A DNA stretch of 64,000 nt from Micavibrio sp. UBA6212 (lineage in GTDB: Bacteria > Pseudomonadota > Alphaproteobacteria > Micavibrionales > Micavibrionaceae), in assembly GCA_002421905.1 (NCBI GenBank), contig DISK01000010.1, forward strand, positions 66,114 to 130,113. The letters run 5' to 3'. The first letter of the stretch is position 1, and each line of letters begins with the position of its first letter. Under the pieces are notes generated by a model that was not told the DNA's origin, made no database searches, and saw only the letters and a program-made list of their open reading frames with translations. The position numbers and the translations under genes were made by a program. Of the stretch, positions 16,834 to 26,205 are shown piece by piece.

Positions 16834-19569
16834 TTACTCGATCTTCCCGTGGCAATATTTGAACTTTTTACCGGATCCACAAGGGCAAAGCGCGTTACGG
16901 GGAACGTTTCCCTCCCATGTGCTCGGATCGTCAGCATTAAAACGTTTGCGGAATTGAATAGTGTTATTCGAATCATTCTCCGATGATTGGCTTCCATTTT
17001 CTAAAGCAGGGTCGGAGCGGGTCAGTTTGGCCTGTTCTTCTTCCTTGGCGCGTTGCTGTTCTAGCATGCGTTGATATGTTTGCTCATCAATATTGATCTC
17101 AATAATGCTTAATTGTTGGACAATTGAGTTTCGCAGACGGGTCATCATGTCTGCAAACAGATTGAAAGCCTCGGATTTGTATTCGTTGAGTGGATCACGT
17201 TGAGCGAAGGCTCTCAAATTAATGCCTTGGCGTAAATGGTCAAGATGTAACAAATGCTCTTTCCAATGCTGATCCAACAAACGGAGTACAAAGGATTTTT
17301 CAATGTGATTAAAGAATGCATCCCCAGCTTGCTTACGTTTATCAGACATTTTCTCATTAGAAGCGGCGATGACGCGGTCAATGATTTCTTCGTCAGCAAT
17401 CCCTTCTTCCTTTGCCCAGACATCCATTGGAAGATCAAGTCCCAGAATATTTTGCAATTCGACTTTTAGTCCCGAAACATTCCATTGTTCGGCATAGGCA
17501 TGAGGAGGGATAGCCAAAGCGACTTGTTCACGAATGACATCATGGCGCATATCATCAATCATATCTGTAACGGTTTCAGACGCCATGATCTCATGGCGTT
17601 GCTCATAAATAACTTTCCGTTGGTCATTCATCACATTGTCAAATTTCAGCAAATTTTTACGAATTTCATAGTTATGCTGCTCAACACGCGTTTGTGCGCG
17701 TTCCAATGCTTTAGACAGCCACGGATGCGTAAGAGCCTCACCGTCCTTTAACCCTATGGATTTATTGGATAAGACTGCCTCTAATGCATCTGGAGAGAAA
17801 ATTCTCATCAAATCATCTTGGGTAGAGAGGAAAAAGATCGAGGCCCCAGGGTCACCCTGACGTCCAGAACGCCCACGCAACTGATTATCAATCCGTCGTG
17901 ACTCATGGCGTTCTGTTCCGACAACATACAACCCACCAGCTTGCAATACGATTTCTCTATCACGGGCAATTTCTTCATGGATTTTGATTTCCATTTCTTT
18001 GCGTTTTTCCGGGGAAGCATCTGCTGGAATTTCTTCCTCACAACGCATAGCGAAATTGCCACCGAGCTGAATATCCGTACCACGGCCAGCCATGTTGGTG
18101 GCAATTGTAACTGCACCGGGACGCCCCGCTTGTGCGATAATACCTGCTTCACTTTCATGATAGCGCGCGTTCAAAACCTTGTGCGGGATTTTCTCTTTTT
18201 TCAGACGAGCCGCCAAAGATTCCGATTTTTCAATCGATACTGTTCCCACCAGAACAGGTTGTTTGCGGGCGTGGCATTCGTGGATCAGGGAAATAATAGC
18301 AACTTCCTTATCGGCAATTGACTTATGAATCTTGTCATTATGGTCAATACGGGCAACAGGAACATTGGTTGGAACTTCAACTACACCCAATTTATAGATG
18401 TCCATAAATTCGGAAGCTTCGGTTAATGCCGTACCGGTCATGCCTGCCAATTTCGGATAAAGCCGAAAATAATTCTGGAAGGTGATGGAAGCAAGGGTTT
18501 GGTTTTCATTCTGGATCTTGACCTTTTCCTTGGCTTCCAGAGCTTGGTGTAGCCCTTCAGAATAGCGGCGGCCATCCATCATCCGGCCAGTGAACTCGTC
18601 AATAATAATAACTTTATCATCCTTGACGATGTAATCTGTGTCCCGAGAGAAAAGTTTGTGGGCGCGCAGCGCCTGATTTGTATGGTGAACCAGAGAGATG
18701 TTTTGGGCATCATACAACCCGCCTGAGGTCAAAAGCCCTGCCTCGACTAGCAGATTTTCAATATGCTCGACACCACTTTCAGTCAATATAACTGTCTTGG
18801 CTTTTTCATCCTTCTCAAAATCATTATCTTCGAGTTTGGGAATTAGATTATCTACCGAGATATACATGTCAGTGGCGCTCTCGGCGGGGCCGGAAATAAT
18901 CAATGGGGTACGCGCCTCATCAATCAAAATAGAGTCAACTTCATCCACAATAGCAAAATTGAAAGGGCGTTGAGCCATATCGGACAGATTATATTTCATG
19001 TTGTCACGAAGGTAATCAAACCCGAACTCATTATTGGTTCCATAGGTGACATCTGCGGCATAGGCAGCCTTGCGGTCTTCATCTTTCATATTGGATAGGA
19101 TGCATCCAACACTTAGTCCAAGCCACTTATAGAGTTGCCCCATCCATTCGGAGTCACGCTTGGCCAGATAATCATTCACTGTTACAACATGAACACCTTT
19201 GCCTGAAATAGCATTCAGATAGACGGGCAGGGTGGCCATCAATGTCTTACCCTCACCTGTACGCATCTCTGCAATTTTACCTTGATGCAAAACCAAGCCA
19301 CCGATCAACTGCACATCGAAATGGCGCATTCCGAAGACGCGGCGCGAAGCCTCTCTAACGGTTGCAAAGGCATCATTAAGGATATCATCCAGCTTTGCTC
19401 CATTAGCCAACTGCTCACGAAATTCATTGGTCTTATTTTTCAGCTCATCATCACTTAAAGATGTGTATTGATCTTCCAGAGTATTTATTGCCATAACTGT
19501 TGGGCGGAGATTTTTGATAACGCGATCGTTGCTGGAGCCAAAAATTTTGGTGGCAAAGTTTAAGAGCAT
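16834..19569 (-). CDS. secA: Preprotein translocase ATPase SecA
   Basis: SecA drives protein export through SecYEG. The 911-residue product has the DEAD-like motor with MRTGEGKTL Walker A (about residue 103), DEVDSILIDEARTPL (about residue 208), the GTSI-type VGTVSIEKSE segment, ATNMAGRGTDI (about residue 500) and HESRRIDNQLRGRSGRQGD. The helical scaffold domain follows. The C-terminus keeps the zinc/SecB-binding motif CPCGSGKKFKYCHG. A convincing promoter lies 30 bp upstream. Length and motifs are complete. Confidence 0.98.
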   Translation of the reverse strand: MLLNFATKIFGSSNDRVIKNLRPTVMAINTLEDQYTSLSDDELKNKTNEFREQLANGAKLDDILNDAFATVREASRRVFGMRHFDVQLIGGLVLHQGKIAEMRTGEGKTLMATLPVYLNAISGKGVHVVTVNDYLAKRDSEWMGQLYKWLGLSVGCILSNMKDEDRKAAYAADVTYGTNNEFGFDYLRDNMKYNLSDMAQRPFNFAIVDEVDSILIDEARTPLIISGPAESATDMYISVDNLIPKLEDNDFEKDEKAKTVILTESGVEHIENLLVEAGLLTSGGLYDAQNISLVHHTNQALRAHKLFSRDTDYIVKDDKVIIIDEFTGRMMDGRRYSEGLHQALEAKEKVKIQNENQTLASITFQNYFRLYPKLAGMTGTALTEASEFMDIYKLGVVEVPTNVPVARIDHNDKIHKSIADKEVAIISLIHECHARKQPVLVGTVSIEKSESLAARLKKEKIPHKVLNARYHESEAGIIAQAGRPGAVTIATNMAGRGTDIQLGGNFAMRCEEEIPADASPEKRKEMEIKIHEEIARDREIVLQAGGLYVVGTERHESRRIDNQLRGRSGRQGDPGASIFFLSTQDDLMRIFSPDALEAVLSNKSIGLKDGEALTHPWLSKALERAQTRVEQHNYEIRKNLLKFDNVMNDQRKVIYEQRHEIMASETVTDMIDDMRHDVIREQVALAIPPHAYAEQWNVSGLKVELQNILGLDLPMDVWAKEEGIADEEIIDRVIAASNEKMSDKRKQAGDAFFNHIEKSFVLRLLDQHWKEHLLHLDHLRQGINLRAFAQRDPLNEYKSEAFNLFADMMTRLRNSIVQQLSIIEINIDEQTYQRMLEQQRAKEEEQAKLTRSDPALENGSQSSENDSNNTIQFRKRFNADDPSTWEGNVPRNALCPCGSGKKFKYCHGKIE

Positions 19570-19598
19570 AATGAATCAATTCCTTTTCGTAACGCATC

Positions 19599-19627
19599 CA
19601 TATAAGCATTTCAGGCGCTCAGGTCAA
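19599..19627 (-). promoter_or_regulatory. Putative sigma-70 promoter of secA
   Basis: On the minus strand TTGACC (plus-strand 19622-19627) is separated by 17 bp from TATATG (plus-strand 19599-19604). The -10 element ends 30 bp before the secA ATG, and an AAGGAA ribosome-binding site precedes the start. This is the best vegetative-type promoter I see in the window. The rest of the 253-bp secA/foldase gap shows no second clear promoter for the plus-strand gene. Confidence 0.55.
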
Positions 19628-19822
19628 TGAAATGGCTATAGTTTTGCGCTGGATTTTGATGGAGTTATTAGTGTGATTTAGGACAGAAGATTTTAAGCCA
19701 AAATAACGCCAAAAAAAGATAACTTACCCTCTTGCGTCTAGGGGGGATATGTGAGCAAATACGTCGCATATTAAGTGGGGGGCTTAGTTTCCCTAATATT
19801 TAATTTTTCAAAAGAGGTAGCA

Positions 19823-20848
19823 ATGAACAAGACATTTCTCGGTTTGGCAATCGCCATACTCGTAGCCGCAGGTGCGGGATATGGTGTTTATTCAAATATG
19901 ACAAGTGCAGGCAGTGCCGATATGGTTTCCGCTGCGCCTGAAACAACATCATCCACCGAAGCTCCAGCATCAACTGAAGAGGTTGTTGCCGCATCAGAAA
20001 CAGCAGCTGCAACCGAGCCAGCATCGGCCTCGGCAACAGAGCCTGCAGATACAAATAAAGATAACCCTGTTGTGGCAATCGTTGATGGAAATAACATCAA
20101 CCGTTCTGATGTTTTGGACTTCATGGCGACATTACCCCCACAAATGCAGAAAATTCCACCACAAAGTATATTCCCGATGGTGCTTCAACAAGTCGTCAAT
20201 GCAAAAATCGTTGACGAGAAAGCTGCAAAAGCAAATATCGAGAGCGACCCTGAATATGCGAAGCAAATGGCTTTGGCAAAAACCCAGATCATTCGTGCGA
20301 TTTATGCTGAACAGCAAATCGAAGCCAATTACAAAGAGGCTGATACCAAAAAGGCATATGATGAAATGGTTGCCGGTCTTCCAAAAGTTGATGAAGTTAA
20401 AGCTTCACATATTCTGGTTGATGATGAAGCAAAAGCAAAAGAAATCATCGCCAAGTTGGATCAAGGGGCAGATTTCTCTGCTTTGGCCAAAGAATATTCC
20501 AAGGATAAGTCCAATGCCGAAAATGGTGGTGATCTTGGGTATTTTGCGCAGGCTGATATGGTTAAGGAATTTGCAGATTCTGCATTTGCCTTGAAAAAAG
20601 GAGCCTACACAACTTCACCGGTGAAAACCCAATTTGGATATCACGTTATTCTGTCGGGAGACAAGCGCGCACGTCCAGCTCCAGCCTATGATGATGTAAA
20701 ACAGGAGTTGCAGGCAAAAGTTAAACGCGATCTTCTGAATAAAATGATGGAAGAATGGCGCAATAGTGCCAAAGTCCAAGAGTTTGATTATAACGGTGAG
20801 CCAATAGCCGCAGTCAAAAGCCCGGATGATGAGAAAGCCTCTGAATAG
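19823..20848 (+). CDS. PpiC-type peptidyl-prolyl isomerase, membrane-anchored
   Basis: From the ATG at 19823, with GAGG 5 bp ahead, the product is 341 residues. An N-terminal hydrophobic segment (residues 4-22) anchors or exports it. An Ala/Thr/Glu-rich linker runs to about residue 75, a SurA-like helical chaperone region to about residue 190, and a parvulin domain then begins at VKASHILVDDEAKAKEI and includes GGDLGYFAQADMV and TQFGYHVI. It likely folds exported proteins in the periplasm. An upstream ATG at 19775 lacks a good ribosome-binding site and would disrupt the signal. The gene stands alone and ends in a strong terminator. Confidence 0.88.
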   Translation: MNKTFLGLAIAILVAAGAGYGVYSNMTSAGSADMVSAAPETTSSTEAPASTEEVVAASETAAATEPASASATEPADTNKDNPVVAIVDGNNINRSDVLDFMATLPPQMQKIPPQSIFPMVLQQVVNAKIVDEKAAKANIESDPEYAKQMALAKTQIIRAIYAEQQIEANYKEADTKKAYDEMVAGLPKVDEVKASHILVDDEAKAKEIIAKLDQGADFSALAKEYSKDKSNAENGGDLGYFAQADMVKEFADSAFALKKGAYTTSPVKTQFGYHVILSGDKRARPAPAYDDVKQELQAKVKRDLLNKMMEEWRNSAKVQEFDYNGEPIAAVKSPDDEKASE

Positions 20849-20877
20849 GTATTTGGTATAGTAAGAGAATAGATTTC

Positions 20878-20910
20878 AAAAGCCTCTCTGCTATAGTAGA
20901 GAGGCTTTTT
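20878..20910 (+). terminator. Rho-independent terminator after the PpiC-type gene
   Basis: A perfect 12-bp stem (AAAAGCCTCTCT / AGAGAGGCTTTT) with an 8-nt loop ends in a T run, 29 bp after the stop codon at 20848. This is the clearest intrinsic terminator in the window. Confidence 0.92.
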
Positions 20911-20952
20911 ATATGGAGACACATAATAGAATTCAAAGCAGGAAAGTTTGAG

Positions 20953-21411
20953 ATGAGCTATAAAATGAGCTGTGCGGAAGCTCTGGCCGCCCCACCACCG
21001 GATATGCCAACAAAAAAAATTATATTGGTAGCTGCTGCCGCTCTGATTGACCGAAAGAAAAGAGTTCTGGTTGCTCAAAGACCTGAAGGAAAATCCATGG
21101 CAGGTCTATGGGAATTTCCAGGCGGGAAACTGGAAGCGGGTGAAGTTCCAGAATATGCTCTGATGCGTGAATTACGGGAGGAACTTGGCATTGAAACACG
21201 CCCTTGCGGAATGTTTCCTGTGGGCTTTGCATCGCACAACTATCCGGAATTTCACTTGATAATGCCACTTTTTGCAATTCGTGTCTGGAGAGAGGAGCCC
21301 CAGCCAAAAGAAGGACAAGCCCTTCAATGGCTGCCGGTTCAGGACTTATATAGCCTCTCAATGCCTGAAGCTGACAAACCTCTAATTTCACAACTGGAAG
21401 CCAACATATAA
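20953..21411 (+). CDS. MutT-type Nudix hydrolase (8-oxo-dGTP diphosphatase)
   Basis: The 152-residue product has a Nudix box G-x5-E-x7-RE-x-x-EE-x-G: GGKLEAGEVPEYALMRELREELG, split here as GGKLEAGE and RELREELGIE (about residues 60-80). It also has the WEFPGGK run and LQWLPVQDL near the C-terminus, typical of MutT. MutT-type enzymes clear 8-oxo-dGTP from the nucleotide pool, complementing MutY. An internal Met at about residue 20 (PPPDMPTKK) could be an alternative start. It opens a plus-strand run with the methyltransferase and chorismate mutase genes. Confidence 0.88.
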   Translation: MSYKMSCAEALAAPPPDMPTKKIILVAAAALIDRKKRVLVAQRPEGKSMAGLWEFPGGKLEAGEVPEYALMRELREELGIETRPCGMFPVGFASHNYPEFHLIMPLFAIRVWREEPQPKEGQALQWLPVQDLYSLSMPEADKPLISQLEANI

Positions 21412-21429
21412 AACGCATATACTATTTTC

Positions 21430-22188
21430 ATGTACCGTTCGATTTATGACTTAAAAGATTTTTACAATTCTCCCAGTGGTATTTTGGTGAGACGTGTCGT
21501 GGGTCGCCAAATTCGTAACTGGTGGGACGATGTACAAGATATGCGTGTTATAGGAATTGGATATACCACACCCTATCTAAATATGTTTCTAGAGGAATCA
21601 GATCGGACGATTTCTATTTCTCCTGCCGGCCAAGGAATTTATCCGTGGCCGGAAAATGCAGATAATCTTGCAACTTTAGCAGAAGAGTCCGAACTTCCCC
21701 TTGAGACCAATTCAGTTGACCGTGTATTGCTGGTACATTCTTTGGAACATGCGGAATTGTTGAGATCGAACTTGCAGGAAATATGGCGTGTTCTTAAAAG
21801 TAATGGGCGCTTGATAGTCATTACCCCAAATCGACGAGGACTTTGGTCTCGCGCCGAATGGTCACCTTTTGGGCAAGGTACCCCGTATTCGCGTGAACAG
21901 CTGCGCTTTTTCCTGCGAGACAATTTGTTCGTTTATGAGCGCTCAACTTGCGTCCTTTATACTCCACCTTTAAGATGGAATATTGTTCGCAACAGCTCCG
22001 AAACTCTGGAAAAATACCTGCCGTGGATTTTACCCGGCATGGGAGGTCTTCATATGGTAGAGGCCAGCAAACAAATCTACTCTGGTTTAACTCAGGCAGT
22101 TGAAAACCGTGTAATTGTACGGGGACGCCATGGTATTATTCCAAACGCAGTCCCTGATATGCGTTCACATGTTTCTAAGAAAGTATAA
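21430..22188 (+). CDS. Class I SAM-dependent methyltransferase
   Basis: This 252-residue protein has a Rossmann-type methyltransferase core: VIGIGYTTPYL as a degenerate motif I (about residue 39), LLVHSLEHAELLRSNLQEIWRVLK as the motif IV/V region, and GRLIVITPNRRG. The H-S-L-E-H post-motif and the WRVLK helix are hallmarks of type-11 methyltransferases. The glycine-rich loop is less canonical than most. The substrate is unknown. Genes of this type lie beside Nudix, glyoxalase or chorismate mutase genes in related bacteria. It begins 18 bp after the MutT gene. Confidence 0.75.
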   Translation: MYRSIYDLKDFYNSPSGILVRRVVGRQIRNWWDDVQDMRVIGIGYTTPYLNMFLEESDRTISISPAGQGIYPWPENADNLATLAEESELPLETNSVDRVLLVHSLEHAELLRSNLQEIWRVLKSNGRLIVITPNRRGLWSRAEWSPFGQGTPYSREQLRFFLRDNLFVYERSTCVLYTPPLRWNIVRNSSETLEKYLPWILPGMGGLHMVEASKQIYSGLTQAVENRVIVRGRHGIIPNAVPDMRSHVSKKV

Positions 22189-22192
22189 TTGA

Positions 22193-23053
22193 ATGTATCA
22201 ATCCTTGCCCCTTGATAAAATTCGTCAAAAAATCGACAGTCTTGATAACAATATCCATGATCTGCTTATGGAACGCGCAGACTTGATTATGGCGATTTCA
22301 GAGGAAAAGAAGAAAGCCGGAATCCAGATTGTCCAGCCAGCTCGTGAAGCAAGAATGATTCGGCGCCTGATGGAACGTCACCGTGGCCCTCTACCTGAAG
22401 AGACTATTGTGCGAATTTGGCGTGAGCTTGTAAGTTCGGTTTCATTACTACAAACTGGTTTAAGCGTTGCTGTGTATGTCCCTAAAGATACTCCGGAATA
22501 TTGGGATATGGCGCGAGACTATTTCGGGAGCGTCCTTCCGATGCAACGAACGGACTCGGTTCAAAATGCCCTTTCTCTTGTGCATGAAGGAAAAGTAACC
22601 TTTGCGGTTTTGCCATACCCTGATATTGCAGATGTAGATGCATGGTGGGAAAAACTCATCGAAACCATTCGCAACGAAGAAGGGTTGTCTGTTATCCAAA
22701 GATTACCATATGGCGATAAAGAAAATTATGATTACGAACGACATCCTGCGTTGGTTATTGCCAATGCAAAATTCGGAGAGTCAGGTGATGACTACTCCTT
22801 GATTGGAATTGTCAGTGAAGATGATATATCGCGGAGCAAGATCATGGAGGAAGTTGAAAGATCGGGGTTTGAGAACTGCCTCCTTTTCGGGGCGTCCCGC
22901 CATTTTATTTTTTGTTGTCATGACTATCTTACACCAGAAGATGACAGACTGGAAAAACTGAGAGAAGATCTTTCGTCTTTGGGTAAAATTTATGTCAGCC
23001 CAATTGGGGGATATCCAGCCCCACTGGCTTATCACAATACTTCAGGAAAATAG
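22193..23053 (+). CDS. Chorismate mutase (AroQ type) with C-terminal PDT/ACT-like region
   Basis: The first ~90 residues form an AroQ domain: IRQKIDSLDNNIHDLLMERADL, then REARMIRRL, with conserved Arg, Lys and Glu positions. The remaining ~190 residues look like a periplasmic-binding-like alpha/beta region plus an ACT-like end (SLIGIVSEDDISRSKIMEEV), reminiscent of prephenate dehydratase but without its catalytic TRF motif. Chorismate mutase makes prephenate for Phe and Tyr. The hisC and tyrA-type genes that often follow in alphaproteobacteria are not present; the next gene is convergent DUF2125, 6 bp away. Confidence 0.82.
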   Translation: MYQSLPLDKIRQKIDSLDNNIHDLLMERADLIMAISEEKKKAGIQIVQPAREARMIRRLMERHRGPLPEETIVRIWRELVSSVSLLQTGLSVAVYVPKDTPEYWDMARDYFGSVLPMQRTDSVQNALSLVHEGKVTFAVLPYPDIADVDAWWEKLIETIRNEEGLSVIQRLPYGDKENYDYERHPALVIANAKFGESGDDYSLIGIVSEDDISRSKIMEEVERSGFENCLLFGASRHFIFCCHDYLTPEDDRLEKLREDLSSLGKIYVSPIGGYPAPLAYHNTSGK

Positions 23054-23059
23054 TGTCCT

Positions 23060-23923
23060 CTATTCGGGAGGTAAAACCTTTCGTGTCAAATCTTCCTTTT
23101 TGGAAGGAGTACCTTGCCAGATGACGGGTGGGATTTGTCCGATTCTCATCGGGCCAATAAAAAGCCCGTTACTTTGGATGTAGAAGCCCGTTTCAAAATA
23201 CTCCTCGCCACTTTGTTCATCCGTTTTAATAATCATTTTTAAGAATTTTTTGGCTATATCGAGACCTTTTTTCTCAATCTTTGTATTTTGTGCCAGGCGG
23301 TCAAATAGTTGATCCATCCCTTTAACTCGAGATTCAATTCTCAGATCTGGCTGTAAATCTTCGTCGAGTCCTAAAATCCCATGCCCATCAACTGATACAT
23401 CCTGAGAAACTACAAATAATTTATCAATAATGAATGGATCGTCCAGCTCCTGCCACTTTTTGATCTCGGCATATCGTGCATTTTTAGGTGTATGATAGGG
23501 TAGAGTGAAATTCATCAGCGCGTAATTAATCACAAGGCCGTTTCCACTTTGACGTTCAGATATAACCAACCCTTTTGGGGCTTCAATATACATGGTCAAT
23601 CCAGTTAAGGGGAAACCAACGACATCGAGTTGTGGAATTTCGATTGCCACATCCGGATTTGCACCATTTCCTATATCCAGACGCCCGACAATCATACCCG
23701 AAAAAGAAAATTTAGGCGGGGCAGGAAATCCGGAAACAACAGGTTTCTCACCTTGTATAAATACCTCCGGATGGTGAGGGAGATCATCCCAGATAGCATC
23801 AATTTGGGCCTGCATATTTTTGGCAACCATACTCCACCCAGCGCTATAGGCCGCACCAACCAGAATAATAGCCCCCGCAGAAATACCCAATAAAACTAAT
23901 ATAAGTTTTTTTATTTTTTGCAT
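23060..23923 (-). CDS. DUF2125 protein
   Basis: The 287-residue protein has a single N-terminal membrane segment (residues 5-28) and then a large extracytoplasmic region rich in beta strands. This pattern fits DUF2125, a family nearly restricted to alphaproteobacteria. Function is unknown; a lipid-related or AsmA-like envelope role is only a guess. Its start overlaps the end of plsC by 13 bp, making it the last gene of the ftsE-ftsX-DUF218-plsC-DUF2125 run. Confidence 0.72.
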   Translation of the reverse strand: MQKIKKLILVLLGISAGAIILVGAAYSAGWSMVAKNMQAQIDAIWDDLPHHPEVFIQGEKPVVSGFPAPPKFSFSGMIVGRLDIGNGANPDVAIEIPQLDVVGFPLTGLTMYIEAPKGLVISERQSGNGLVINYALMNFTLPYHTPKNARYAEIKKWQELDDPFIIDKLFVVSQDVSVDGHGILGLDEDLQPDLRIESRVKGMDQLFDRLAQNTKIEKKGLDIAKKFLKMIIKTDEQSGEEYFETGFYIQSNGLFIGPMRIGQIPPVIWQGTPSKKEDLTRKVLPPE

Positions 23924-24660
23924 TGGCGGGCCTCCAGTTCTTCCTTAACCAATCTGGTGGATGTGGCTTCAATTCTATCTCTCATTATGCTCATGGCTTC
24001 TGCACCATCAAGACCGGGAGGAATGGGTGGAAGAAATTCAAAGACAACTGTGCCAGGATATTTGAAAAAAGCCTTCTTCTTCCAAAATAAACCACTATTC
24101 ATGGCTAAGGGAACGATTGGGAGGCCCGTGGCTTCGTACATGCGGATGATCCCCCCTTTATAGGGCCTTGTCTCGGGAGTATCATCAATGGAAACACGAG
24201 TTCCTTGCGGGAAAATCATTAAAGGACGCCCTTGATCCTTAATTCGCTTTGCTCCTCTAATGATGGACTTCAAGGCGATATCACGAGAGCCCCTATCAAT
24301 AAAAATCATTTCGGCCTTACTGGCCAGCAATCCCCATAGCGGAATAAATTTTAGTTCGCGCTTCATTATAATTGCAGGATCATAAAACAGGACATGCATT
24401 TTCATCGTTTCATAGGCCGAATAATGTTTTGCTCCAACCAGAAAAGCACCTTCTTTTGGAATATTCTCAGAGCCCCGCACGACAAAGTCCAAACCCAGAA
24501 TGTATTTTTCCAGCAAATGAACCGATTTGAAGTATAGGGTCAGGTAAATAACAAATTGCTTTCTGGGGAGCAGTGTCAGGGGAGTGAGTAAAACACAACA
24601 CACAGCAGTCCAGCCATAAAAGAGGATATTGAAAAGAATTTGACGGAGGAAAAGGATCAT
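23911..24660 (-). CDS. PlsC-type 1-acylglycerol-3-phosphate acyltransferase with altered motifs
   Basis: The 249-residue protein has the PlsC/LPLAT layout: an N-terminal membrane segment (residues 9-32), motif I at residues 79-84, motif II around the KFIPLWGLLASKA stretch, motif III at residues 150-155 and the VPLAMN motif IV. Motif I reads HYSAYE, so the usual HX4D is HX4E, and motif III reads FPQGTR where EGTR is typical. It may still transfer acyl chains, since Glu can sometimes replace Asp, or the substitutions may be lineage traits. It starts 3 bp after the DUF218 stop. Confidence 0.82.
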   Translation of the reverse strand: MILFLRQILFNILFYGWTAVCCVLLTPLTLLPRKQFVIYLTLYFKSVHLLEKYILGLDFVVRGSENIPKEGAFLVGAKHYSAYETMKMHVLFYDPAIIMKRELKFIPLWGLLASKAEMIFIDRGSRDIALKSIIRGAKRIKDQGRPLMIFPQGTRVSIDDTPETRPYKGGIIRMYEATGLPIVPLAMNSGLFWKKKAFFKYPGTVVFEFLPPIPPGLDGAEAMSIMRDRIEATSTRLVKEELEARQCKK

Positions 24661-24662
24661 AA

Positions 24663-25295
24663 TTATTTCTTCAGAATAAGAGAGGGAGGGATAGGTTGTT
24701 TCGCATTGGGATGGATCAAAACGCGGTATAGGCTGATAACCAGCTTATGAAACTCCAGAAATGCTGTTTTCCAGTACAAAGGTTGCGTCCATAGAAAATC
24801 TTCTGGTTGAACAGCATAGGGAACAAGGTGGGTTTGGGGCAACTCGTGACGAAACTCTAATAAAGAGCGAGGCATATGATAATTGGATGTAATAATATAA
24901 ACCTCTTCGATATTGTTTTTCTTGATCCAGTCTGAGGCCTCGACAGCATTACCGATCGTATTCCCAGCTTCGCGGCCCAACGTAACAGCTTTTTGGTCAA
25001 TCTGAGCTATATCACCGTTCCACAGCTTCAAAAGATCACTGAGAGTAACACCCGAATGAACACCACTGATGAGCAGATATTTGACTTTATGTTTGGCCAA
25101 AAGCTCAAATCCCTGACTGACTCGATTACTGCCCCCAGTCAGGACGATTGCTGCGTCCAATTCGGGGGTAGGAGGAGATGTCGGAATATAATTGATAGAG
25201 ACGCAATAGATCAGAAAACCACACATCCAGCACAATAGGGGAAACCCCACCGTGACCAACAGTGTCCATATCATATATCTGAACATTTTGAACAT
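24663..25295 (-). CDS. DUF218 (YdcF/SanA/ElyC-like) membrane protein
   Basis: From the ATG at 25295 the product is 210 residues. It has one N-terminal membrane segment (about residues 8-30) and a DUF218 domain with DAAIVLTGGSNRVSQGFELL, LLISGV, an EASDWIKKNNIEEVYIITSNYHMPRS helix-strand core and a terminal charged tail. The family acts in envelope or peptidoglycan-precursor homeostasis (SanA, ElyC) by genetic evidence, with no settled chemistry. A longer frame to 25361 would overlap ftsX. A second DUF218 protein is at 61113. Confidence 0.8.
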   Translation of the reverse strand: MFKMFRYMIWTLLVTVGFPLLCWMCGFLIYCVSINYIPTSPPTPELDAAIVLTGGSNRVSQGFELLAKHKVKYLLISGVHSGVTLSDLLKLWNGDIAQIDQKAVTLGREAGNTIGNAVEASDWIKKNNIEEVYIITSNYHMPRSLLEFRHELPQTHLVPYAVQPEDFLWTQPLYWKTAFLEFHKLVISLYRVLIHPNAKQPIPPSLILKK

Positions 25296-25305
25296 AGCGG
25301 GCAGA

Positions 25306-26205
25306 TTACGGCATTTCACGCAGGACACGCAAGGCTGTAATGCGTGCGGCCCACACCCCAATCAGGGATAAAAGAAGGGGAACAACTACAAAAAGCCCCC
25401 ATTCAGAGCCGGAGAGGGATATATCGGGCAAAGTTCCCGGATTTTTATGAGACAAGAGCCCGAACGTGCCGATTGTAGCAAATCCCAGAAGAATCCCGAT
25501 ACAAACGCCCTTTAAGGATTGAACGAAGATATATCTTACGAACTGGTGGGTAATATAGGAGTCTGACGCCCCCATAATATGCAACAATTCCAATTCACGA
25601 TGGTGAATTGCCATTCTTGAGCGCACAGCCCCCCCCACAACCGCTGCAGTGACCAGCATAATCAAACAAAATACTGAGAAAGATAGCAATCTTAATCCAT
25701 TGGCAAGCTTTAATAAGTCATGAAGCCACTCTTCGTGGGCATCAACATTCGCGTCTGGCAATAATCGACGTGTGGTCGCAGTGATTTCACTGGTAATTAA
25801 AGTGCTGCGTTCACGGATATTCACAGTAATCAAAGCTGGAACCGGCAAATCATCCCACAATCCCGACACATCCCCCAGCCACGGAGAAAGCATATCTTGC
25901 ATATCTTTTTGACTAAGACGCTGAGCCTGCTGCACCCCATCAATTTTTCGCAGTCCTTCTAGCAAGGATTTGATGTTGTCTTCAGAGATATTTGCGGCGG
26001 GAATCTCAATTGTGATGGAATTTTCCAGTCCTGACGTCCACGATTTGGTCATGTGACCCAGACTAACGACACCTATCAAAGCCAATATCGATAAAAAAGA
26101 CATTAGTGTTATCAACAAGACCAGAAACTCTGTACCAAGCTTCAAATGCAGAGGTACGTCATATCCGACATTTTTTCTGGAAGACAGGGCAAAAATTCTA
26201 GACAT
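25306..26205 (-). CDS. ftsX: Cell division protein FtsX
   Basis: FtsX is the membrane half of FtsEX, which couples the divisome to peptidoglycan hydrolases. The 299-residue product has four membrane segments: one near residues 30-52, then three in the C-terminal half (about 165-190, 215-240, 265-285). A periplasmic loop lies between the first two. The SHKN-type and VVPLLLSLIGVWAARI features fit the FtsX/MacB-like permease fold. Its start overlaps the ftsE stop by 8 bp. Confidence 0.93.
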   Translation of the reverse strand: MSRIFALSSRKNVGYDVPLHLKLGTEFLVLLITLMSFLSILALIGVVSLGHMTKSWTSGLENSITIEIPAANISEDNIKSLLEGLRKIDGVQQAQRLSQKDMQDMLSPWLGDVSGLWDDLPVPALITVNIRERSTLITSEITATTRRLLPDANVDAHEEWLHDLLKLANGLRLLSFSVFCLIMLVTAAVVGGAVRSRMAIHHRELELLHIMGASDSYITHQFVRYIFVQSLKGVCIGILLGFATIGTFGLLSHKNPGTLPDISLSGSEWGLFVVVPLLLSLIGVWAARITALRVLREMP

